Of a stretch of 12,725 nt of DNA, positions 7,033 to 12,725 are shown one piece after another. Below the pieces are notes generated by a model. The model was not told where the DNA came from. It did not search any database and was given only the letters and a program-made list of their open reading frames with translations. The stretch is taken from the NCBI GenBank assembly GCA_023412855.1, contig JAEZRJ010000039.1:1-12725 (forward strand), written 5' to 3'. Source of the stretch: Bacillota bacterium. GTDB lineage: Bacteria > Bacillota > Clostridia > Lachnospirales > Lachnospiraceae. Each line of letters opens with the position of its first letter. Within the stretch, counting starts at the first letter, position 1. The translations under genes were made by a program, and so were the position numbers.

Positions 7033-8094
7033 ATGATAATAAGGCCGGATGATGGGCGGCTGACCTATTGCGGAAGAATTGATTTTGAAGATAATAAGGC
7101 ACCCGTATTCGTATATCCATGCAGCAGCATACGAATCAAAGTGAGCGGAAGCTTTCTGCGCATTGTTCTAAGCAATAAAAAAGCTTATTGGGAAAATTCG
7201 CTGGGTTTTCTCATAGACGGCAGACAGGGGAAGGCGGTCCTTCCTGAGGAAGAAGGGGAGACGACGATTACCTTGGCGGAGTATCTTGAGGAAGGCTTGC
7301 ACGACGTTGTTATTTTCAAAAGGCAGGATTCCTGTCACACTTTTGTCTTCTATGGGCTGGAGGTGGAGGAGGGGGCTCTCGTGCAGGGGTGCGGGGCTGT
7401 CCCTTCGCGAAAAATAGAAGTGTACGGAGACAGTGTTTCCGCCGGAGAGGTGTCCGAGGCTGTGGAATATGTTGGAAAAGAAGACCCGGAGCATAATGGT
7501 GAATATTCTAACAGTTATTATTCTTATGCATGGATGGCGGCCCGAAGGCTGAATGCACAGATACACGATATAGCTCAGGGGGGTGCGGCTCTCCTTAATG
7601 ATACCGGGTGGTTCATGGAACCGGATTCCATAGGAATGGAAGAAATCTACGACAAGCTGCAATACCATCCCTGTCTCGGACCGGTGAAGAGGTGGGATTT
7701 CGCGCGCTACAGACCCCATCTCGTCCTGGTGGCAATCGGGCAGAATGACAATCATCCTCAGGATTATATGGCGCAGGATTATGGAAGTGAAAAAAGCACT
7801 AACTGGCGCAGGCGCTACAAGATGTTCATACAAGATTTAAGGATTATATATCCACAGGCTGTCATAATATTGCAGACGACAATCTTGAATCACCATCCTA
7901 ATTGGGACCGCGCCATCGGTCAGGTGAAGACGGAACTGAAAGATTCCCGTATATATCACTTTCGCTATATGGACAACGGCTGCGGGACACCGGGACATAT
8001 CAGGATTCCCGAGGCGGAGCGGATGGCGCAGGAGCTGACCGCATTCGTGGAGTCTCTTGGAGAAACCGTATGGGAGGAGGAAGAGGAGGCATGA
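7033..8094 (+). CDS. CE2-like SGNH carbohydrate acetylesterase
   Basis: A 353-residue protein with no signal peptide, expected to remove O-acetyl groups from imported mannooligosaccharides in the cytoplasm. Residues 1 to about 120 form a beta-rich N-terminal domain; the SGNH hydrolase domain follows, with GDSVSAG (nucleophile Ser134), the block II glycine in AQGGAA (about 183), GQND (Asn238) and the catalytic His322 in TPGHIRIPEAE. The usual Asp three residues before this His is replaced by Thr319, matching the CE2 family in which a Ser-His pair suffices. Domain order (jelly roll then SGNH) also fits CE2. In Roseburia intestinalis a CE2 enzyme of this kind acts on 3-, 4- and 6-O-acetyl positions of mannan; the same role is inferred here. 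AAGGA at 7016-7020 is a weaker, rather distant ribosome site (12 bases), and 73 bases separate this gene from the previous one. Confidence 0.88.
   Translation: MIIRPDDGRLTYCGRIDFEDNKAPVFVYPCSSIRIKVSGSFLRIVLSNKKAYWENSLGFLIDGRQGKAVLPEEEGETTITLAEYLEEGLHDVVIFKRQDSCHTFVFYGLEVEEGALVQGCGAVPSRKIEVYGDSVSAGEVSEAVEYVGKEDPEHNGEYSNSYYSYAWMAARRLNAQIHDIAQGGAALLNDTGWFMEPDSIGMEEIYDKLQYHPCLGPVKRWDFARYRPHLVLVAIGQNDNHPQDYMAQDYGSEKSTNWRRRYKMFIQDLRIIYPQAVIILQTTILNHHPNWDRAIGQVKTELKDSRIYHFRYMDNGCGTPGHIRIPEAERMAQELTAFVESLGETVWEEEEEA
8072..8089 (+). promoter_or_regulatory. Double Shine-Dalgarno stretch encoding the glutamate tail of the CE2-like protein
   Basis: The purine run contains AGGAGG at 8075-8080, ten bases before the ATG at 8091, and a second GAGGAGG at 8083-8089, too close to be used by that ATG. 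The same bases code for the WEEEEEA tail of the upstream protein. The ATGA at 8091-8094 joins the start of one gene to the stop of the other. Confidence 0.7.
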
Positions 8095-9218
8095 AAGAAG
8101 GCGAATGCATTATGCCGGGAAACGGTGTGGTAAGCCGGGGAAATTTACATCGCTTAAAAAAGGCGATGAAACGGGCGCAGAGCGGAAAGAGGCTGACAAT
8201 TGGCTTTATCGGTGGCTCCATTACCCAAGGCTCTCTATCCTCCACTCCTTTGACCTGTTATGCTTATCTGGTGTACAACTGGTGGAGGAAGAAGTTTCCT
8301 GAGGCAGAGCACCTATATGTAAATGCCGGGGTCGGAGGAACTACCTCTCAGTTCGGGGCAGCGAGGGCAGAAGAAGATTTGCTTTGCCATAAGCCGGATT
8401 TCGTTATCGTAGAATTCAGTGTGAACGATGAGAACAACGAACACTTTGCCGAGACTTATGAGGGTCTTGTTCGAAAGATTTACAGGAGCGACGGAGAGCC
8501 TGCCCTGCTGCTGCTTCATAACGTGCGTTACGACAATGGAGAGAATGCGCAAAAGGAGCATGAGAAGATTGGCAAAGCCTATGGACTTCCCTGTATCAGC
8601 ATGAAGGAGGCGCTTTATGGAAAAGTAGCTTCGGGAGAAATACCGGTACGAAGCATTACTCCGGACGATTTACATCCTAATGACTTAGGGCATGAGATGG
8701 TAGCGGGAGCCGTCATAGAATTCTTGGAAGAAATGTATGAGTGTAGCAGCGAAGAAGAGTCTCCATTCTATGAAGGAGGATTGCCGGAACCGCTGACGAG
8801 AAACAGATATGAGCATTCTATACGGTATAGGAACGACAATTGTTCCCCTAAATGTGCTGGATTCACAAAAAATCCGAAAAAATACGAAAAAAATTCATAT
8901 ATTTTCCAAAAAGGGTGGATTGCAAGCGGTATAAATGATAAAATAGTATTCGAAATTGAGGGCACGGTAATTGCCATTCAATATCGCAAATCTATAAGGA
9001 AGCCAGCACCGGTAGCTCGTGTCACAATAGACGGTAAGGAAGAAAGAAGTTTTCTTCTGGATGGAAATTTTGACGAGGACTGGGGCGATTGCCTATACAT
9101 TGATACGGTTGCGGAAAACTTGGAGAATACAGTACATACGGTGGAAATCATTATCGTGGAAAACAGCAAACATCCGGCAGTTCCGTTTTATCTTGTATCA
9201 GTGATTGGTTCACGATAG
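8091..9218 (+). CDS. CE17-like SGNH acetylesterase with C-terminal carbohydrate-binding-like domain
   Basis: A 375-residue cytoplasmic esterase. The N-terminal SGNH domain carries IGFIGGSITQGS (Ser43), NAGVGGTTS (Gly near 82-83), the FSVNDEN block (Asn112) and a full PDDLHPND block giving the Asp192/His195 pair. After about residue 225 comes a beta-rich domain (KIVFEIEGTVIAIQYRKS, ARVTIDGK, TVHTVEIIIVE), which in family CE17 is a CBM35-like module next to the active site. From memory, a CE17 enzyme in Roseburia intestinalis removes 2-O-acetyl groups from mannan, complementing CE2; that is inferred here. The start at 8091 overlaps the previous stop by four bases (ATGA) with AGGAGG ten bases upstream. 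An ATG at 8112 is a possible alternative, with a poorer site. The gene carries phased A-tracts near 8867-8893. Confidence 0.87.
   Translation: MKEGECIMPGNGVVSRGNLHRLKKAMKRAQSGKRLTIGFIGGSITQGSLSSTPLTCYAYLVYNWWRKKFPEAEHLYVNAGVGGTTSQFGAARAEEDLLCHKPDFVIVEFSVNDENNEHFAETYEGLVRKIYRSDGEPALLLLHNVRYDNGENAQKEHEKIGKAYGLPCISMKEALYGKVASGEIPVRSITPDDLHPNDLGHEMVAGAVIEFLEEMYECSSEEESPFYEGGLPEPLTRNRYEHSIRYRNDNCSPKCAGFTKNPKKYEKNSYIFQKGWIASGINDKIVFEIEGTVIAIQYRKSIRKPAPVARVTIDGKEERSFLLDGNFDEDWGDCLYIDTVAENLENTVHTVEIIIVENSKHPAVPFYLVSVIGSR
8867..8912 (+). other. Phased A-tracts inside the CE17-like gene
   Basis: A6 at 8867-8872, A6 at 8877-8882 and A7 at 8887-8893 start exactly ten bases apart, followed by TTTT at 8902-8905 and A5 at 8908-8912. 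Runs spaced by one helical turn are the classic signature of intrinsically curved DNA. They code for residues about 260-274, the start of the C-terminal domain. The function, if any, is unknown. Confidence 0.6.
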
Positions 9219-9227
9219 GAGGATGTC

Positions 9228-11510
9228 ATGGGGACAGGAAAAAGAACGATAGCGGGATGGACCGCTGAGGGGAAAAAGGGGAATGGAAAAAAGCTGGATT
9301 TGCCAAAAATCAACTTGAATAAAGTGGATTTTCGAAAAAGTGCGAAAAAGCTAAATGCGGTTATGTCAGAGCTTAAAGGGAATAAGGAGAGCAATCGTGA
9401 ACATAACGGCCAAAATAAGGGCGGCATAAAAAGTAAAATAACGCTTGGCACATTTTCTAATACGAGCATAATGGGAACCCTGATCAGGGCCTTTCTCGTT
9501 CCCATCGCGTTCATTATCGTACTTGGCTTCGTGTCTTATAAGACCGCTTCCGGCGTTATAAAGCAAAAGGTGGAGGATTCCTCCGTAAGCACCATATCAG
9601 CCATGAGCATGTACTGTAATCTGCTCACGGGAAACGTGTCTTCAAAGGCGCTGGAAATGGTGGTAGGAGATGATATGTCTTCCTATTATGAGGTATATTA
9701 CAAACAAAATGACAGCAAAGCGATGCAGTACTGGCGGGACGCGAAGAAGAATCTTCTTCAGGTAAAGGCCAGTGTGCAGTACTTATATAGTTATTCCATC
9801 ATCCCGGAGAACGGGACCTATCTCACCTCTATATCGGGAAGCATGGGGGATAACGTCTATGAGGGATTCATGGAGTCCGCTGAGGGGCAGTATTTTAAAG
9901 AAAATGCGACGCGCAAAAACGGATGGTTCGGTTATCATTCCTTTTTGGATGAACGCTTGTCCATTTCCGGAGAACGGTATGGGCTCGCCTTTTTTCAGAA
10001 GTTCTTAAAGGCGAATACCTATCTGGTGCTGGATATCACCACACAGACCATAGAAGAAATGCTGAATCAAATGGACTTCGGTGAGAACAGCATCAAGGCG
10101 CTGATATCTCCTGACGGCCGTGAGATCGTGCGCGTGCAGCAGGCAGAGGCAGGAACGGGTGCTTTGCTCCCGGAGGGGACGGCGGCCGTGTTCACGGATA
10201 AGGATTTCTATACGGAAAGCCTGAATACAAAAGAGGCGGGAGACCGCTATGTCAAATATAACGGAGAAACTTATTTATATGTATTTTCACCGGTAGGGAA
10301 CACCGGAATCATGCTGTGCGGGCTGATTCCGCAGAATAACATTGTAAAAGAAGTAAACTCGATACGCAATCTTAGTGTCGTTATGGTATTGCTTGCGTGC
10401 ATCATCGCCTTCCTCATAGGAGGCAGGATAGCGGCAGGTATGAGCCGGTCTGTTAAGGTTATCACCAAAGGCCTGAACGAAGTGGCGGGCGGAGATCTGA
10501 CCCAGGAATTCCGGATCAACAGAAAAGACGAATTCAGCCTTCTTGCCAAAGGCTTGAACGACATGCTGGAAAGCATGCGGACGCTCATGAAGGATATGCA
10601 GATATTCGGAAATAAAGTAAAGGAAATGGCAGATGGCGTGGCGGTGAAGTCGGTAACTATCAACACCTCCATCAAAGAAATTTCTACAGCGGTGGACGAA
10701 GTGGCCGCAGGGGTACAGACCCAGGCGAAGGAAGCGGATAACAGCAACTGCAGGATGTCGGATTTCGCGGTGAAAATCGATGGAGCCTGTGAAGGTGCGG
10801 GAGATATGACCAATACGGTAGACAGGGCCACCACAGCGGTAGAGCAGGGCCGTGTCATCGTGGATGAGTTGAACAGAAAGTCGGAGACGACGGTAGCCAT
10901 CACCAAGGTACTGGTAGAGAATATTAATGACGTGCAGGAACGCTCTACGGAAATCGAGGGCTTCATCGACACGATCAACAGTATTGCCAGACAGACGAAC
11001 TTGCTTTCCCTGAATGCATCAATAGAAGCGGCAAGGGCAGGAGAAAATGGAAGAGGCTTTGCGGTGGTAGCAGAGGAGATCAGAAAGCTTGCGGATGAAT
11101 CCATGCAGGCGGGCAAGAGCATTAAGGATATCGTTGAGAACATCGGCGAGACTACAAGGAGAACGACGAAGTCGGCTAAGGAAGCGGAGACGATTATTTT
11201 CGCCCAGGCCACATCTTTAGAGGAGACTATCCAGGTATTCGGGGAAATCAATCGCTGCGTGGAGAACCTTGTGGACGGCCTTAAGCATATCGCAGACAGC
11301 ATGCAGGAGATCAATGTGGAGAAGGATCAGGTTCAGGATTCCATTCACAGCATTTCCGTAGTCTCGGAACAGTCCGCAGTGGCTACCGAGGAAGTGACCG
11401 CTACGTTAGATGATCAGGTTACGATTGTTTCCGATTTGGCAAAGGAAGTCGAATTACTGAAAAAAGAAGCGGATGCGTTAGACCAGTCTATCGGAAGATT
11501 TATCGTATAG
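9228..11510 (+). CDS. Methyl-accepting chemotaxis protein
   Basis: A 760-residue transmembrane chemoreceptor. An unusually long basic N-terminal segment (1 to about 80, rich in Lys and Asn) precedes TM1 (about 82-104). An extracytoplasmic sensor region of about 275 residues (105-380) follows, probably a double-Cache (dCache) fold judging by size and the ISPDGREIVR stretch. Then come TM2 (about 382-402), a HAMP linker (about 403-455) and a long helical signalling domain. The conserved hairpin tip is SIARQTNLLSLNASIEAARAGENGRGFAVVAEE (residues 585-617, split here by position), which contacts CheA/CheW. No C-terminal CheR/CheB tether pentapeptide is present. AGGAGG at 9217-9222 overlaps the upstream stop and lies five bases before the ATG, so it is read with the esterase gene. 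Its place in the operon suggests it senses the same sugars, directly or through the binding protein; the ligand cannot be read from sequence. Confidence 0.95.
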   Translation: MGTGKRTIAGWTAEGKKGNGKKLDLPKINLNKVDFRKSAKKLNAVMSELKGNKESNREHNGQNKGGIKSKITLGTFSNTSIMGTLIRAFLVPIAFIIVLGFVSYKTASGVIKQKVEDSSVSTISAMSMYCNLLTGNVSSKALEMVVGDDMSSYYEVYYKQNDSKAMQYWRDAKKNLLQVKASVQYLYSYSIIPENGTYLTSISGSMGDNVYEGFMESAEGQYFKENATRKNGWFGYHSFLDERLSISGERYGLAFFQKFLKANTYLVLDITTQTIEEMLNQMDFGENSIKALISPDGREIVRVQQAEAGTGALLPEGTAAVFTDKDFYTESLNTKEAGDRYVKYNGETYLYVFSPVGNTGIMLCGLIPQNNIVKEVNSIRNLSVVMVLLACIIAFLIGGRIAAGMSRSVKVITKGLNEVAGGDLTQEFRINRKDEFSLLAKGLNDMLESMRTLMKDMQIFGNKVKEMADGVAVKSVTINTSIKEISTAVDEVAAGVQTQAKEADNSNCRMSDFAVKIDGACEGAGDMTNTVDRATTAVEQGRVIVDELNRKSETTVAITKVLVENINDVQERSTEIEGFIDTINSIARQTNLLSLNASIEAARAGENGRGFAVVAEEIRKLADESMQAGKSIKDIVENIGETTRRTTKSAKEAETIIFAQATSLEETIQVFGEINRCVENLVDGLKHIADSMQEINVEKDQVQDSIHSISVVSEQSAVATEEVTATLDDQVTIVSDLAKEVELLKKEADALDQSIGRFIV

Positions 11511-11565
11511 GAACATGGACCATCCGTGAAATTTACAAACAGCAGGACAAAACGGAGGGTCAGAA

Positions 11566-12725
11566 ATGTTTCATGATGATTTTGTTTGGGGCGTTGCCAG
11601 CAGCGCCTATCAGATAGAAGGAAGAGATGGGGAAGACGGGGGCGGAAAAACCATATGGGACACCTTTGCGGAGGAGGGCAGAATCGCGGACGGGCAGAAT
11701 GCGAATGAGGCCTGTGACCATATACATAGATATAAAGAAGACTTTGCGCTCATGCGGCTTATGGGAGTAAAGGCATATCGTTTTTCCCTCAATTGGGCGC
11801 GGATCATGCCTGAAGGCACGGGAATGGTGAACAAAAAGGCAATTGCGCTGTATCGGGATATGATTCTTGAGATGAAAAAGAACAAAATTGAACCGTATCT
11901 CACCTTATACCACTGGGAGTTTCCCCAGGCCTTACAGGACAAAGGCGGCTGGTTAAACGAAGAAAGTGCCGGTTGGTTTGCGGAATATGCCAAGATTGTA
12001 GCGGAAAGCTTCTCTGATTTGTGCGAATATTTTATTACGCTGAACGAACCCCAGTGCTTTGTCGGCCTGGGAAATCATACGGGAGAGCATGCGCCGGGGC
12101 TGCAGCTGCCTGCTAAAGATGTCTTTCAAATGGCACATAATGTGCTCAAGGCTCATGGCAGAGGGGTTATCAGCCTGCGCAAATATGCGAAACGGCCTAT
12201 AAAAATAGGGTATGCCCCTACCTGTGGCATGGCTTATCCAAAGACGGACAGTGAGGCGGATGTCGAAGCGGCAAAAAAGGTGTTGTTTGGTTTTTACAAT
12301 CCGCTGGAACGATGGACGTGGAATGTGGCATGGTTCTCCGACCCGGTATTCTTGGGGCGCTACCCGGAAGAGGGACTGGAGAAATATAAGGAATATCTGC
12401 CTGAAATTACGAAGGAGGATATGAAATTAATATCGCAGCCTCTGGATTTTATGGGACAAAACATATATAATGGGTACATGGTAAGCGCAGGAGCAGACGC
12501 AGAGCCGGTGTTCGAGAACAGGAAACCGGGCTATACGAAAACTGCCGCCGGCTGGCCGGTAACACCCGAAGCTTTTTACTGGGGAATAAGATTTCTTTAT
12601 GAAAGATATGAGCATCCGATGTATATTACGGAAAATGGCATGTCTTGTCATGATGTGGTTTCTCTGGACGGCAGGGTGCATGATCCGAACAGAATCTATT
12701 TTCTGGATATGTATTTATCCGCACT
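11566..12725 (+). CDS. GH1 beta-glycosidase, 3' end beyond the window (partial)
   Basis: The first 386 residues of a cytoplasmic family GH1 retaining beta-glycosidase; the frame is open to the right edge, and GH1 proteins are usually about 450-480 residues. Visible landmarks are FVWGVASSAYQIEG at the N-terminus, YRFSLNWARIMPEG (71-84), YHWEFPQAL (115-123, with Glu where Asp is more usual), the acid/base Glu161 in TLNEP, and the nucleophile Glu356 in YITENG. ACGGAGGG at 11552-11559 precedes the ATG at 11566; the gap after the chemoreceptor gene is 55 bases and holds no terminator. In this setting it probably removes beta-linked glucose (glucomannan fragments, cellobiose) or acts on beta-mannosides. 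Residues that separate phospho- from plain glycosidases lie in the missing C-terminus, so specificity is open. Confidence 0.93.
   Translation, partial: MFHDDFVWGVASSAYQIEGRDGEDGGGKTIWDTFAEEGRIADGQNANEACDHIHRYKEDFALMRLMGVKAYRFSLNWARIMPEGTGMVNKKAIALYRDMILEMKKNKIEPYLTLYHWEFPQALQDKGGWLNEESAGWFAEYAKIVAESFSDLCEYFITLNEPQCFVGLGNHTGEHAPGLQLPAKDVFQMAHNVLKAHGRGVISLRKYAKRPIKIGYAPTCGMAYPKTDSEADVEAAKKVLFGFYNPLERWTWNVAWFSDPVFLGRYPEEGLEKYKEYLPEITKEDMKLISQPLDFMGQNIYNGYMVSAGADAEPVFENRKPGYTKTAAGWPVTPEAFYWGIRFLYERYEHPMYITENGMSCHDVVSLDGRVHDPNRIYFLDMYLSA

Noticed and set aside
7168..7833. Reverse-strand open frame of 221 codons opposite the CE2-like gene.
   Set aside because: The sense strand encodes clear SGNH motifs over the same bases; the antisense product shows no domain.
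8920..8950. Possible internal promoter (TTGCAA, TATAAA and nearby AT-rich boxes) for the chemoreceptor.
   Set aside because: No -35/-10 pair has spacing near 17 bases, and I could not fit a flagellar-type sigma-28 promoter either.
10271..11314. Long reverse-strand open frame (347 codons) opposite the chemoreceptor signalling domain.
   Set aside because: It is the complement of a confidently recognised, conserved coding region. Its Ser/Ile/Thr-rich product has no recognisable domain and I see no ribosome site; it reflects the GC-skewed codon pattern of the sense gene.
1..12725. CRISPR arrays, tRNA or rRNA genes, insertion sequences, phage genes, riboswitches.
   Set aside because: Reading through the window, I found no regularly spaced repeats, transposase motifs, tRNA-like folds or recognisable riboswitch cores; nearly all bases are explained by the ten genes.

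Overview
The window reads as one stretch of a polysaccharide-use locus from a Gram-positive gut or rumen Firmicute, most likely a Lachnospiraceae member (a Roseburia-like organism is my best guess). Three things suggest this: strong GGAGG-type ribosome sites before nearly every gene, a lipoprotein sugar-binding protein with no sign of an outer-membrane system, and a gene set and order that, from memory, resemble the beta-mannan utilization locus described in Roseburia intestinalis. All ten genes are on the + strand, closely packed, and seven of the nine gene junctions are overlaps or gaps of under 15 bases. They probably form one operon that continues past the right edge.

Layout. Bases 1-134 are a leader with two neighbouring palindromes that look like operator sites. 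Then come a sugar-binding lipoprotein (135-1589), a 105-base gap with a long hairpin, and two CUT1-type ABC permeases (1695-2714, 2718-3563). Next are an AGE-family disaccharide 2-epimerase (3575-4750) and two different GH130 phosphorylases (4740-5912, mannosylglucose type; 5937-6959, mannooligosaccharide type). Two unrelated SGNH acetylesterases follow (7033-8094, CE2-like; 8091-9218, CE17-like). The window ends with a methyl-accepting chemotaxis protein (9228-11510) and a GH1 beta-glycosidase cut by the window edge (11566 onward).

How they fit together (inference from family knowledge). Acetylated manno- or glucomanno-oligosaccharides are captured outside the cell and imported. None of the enzymes has a signal peptide, so processing is cytoplasmic. 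The two esterases strip O-acetyl groups, the GH130_2-like enzyme shortens mannooligosaccharides to mannose-1-phosphate, the epimerase turns mannobiose into mannosylglucose, and the GH130_1-like enzyme splits that by phosphorolysis. The GH1 enzyme would remove terminal beta-linked glucose or similar residues. The chemoreceptor suggests that swimming toward the substrate is co-expressed with its use. Not in the window: the transporter ATPase, a regulator, an endo-mannanase, alpha-galactosidase and phosphomannomutase.

The core pathway is known biology. The less ordinary points are the chemoreceptor inside the operon, its long basic cytoplasmic N-terminus, the palindrome cluster, phased A-tracts inside the CE17-like gene, and a decayed duplication at the end of the second GH130 gene. 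I see no wholly new system.
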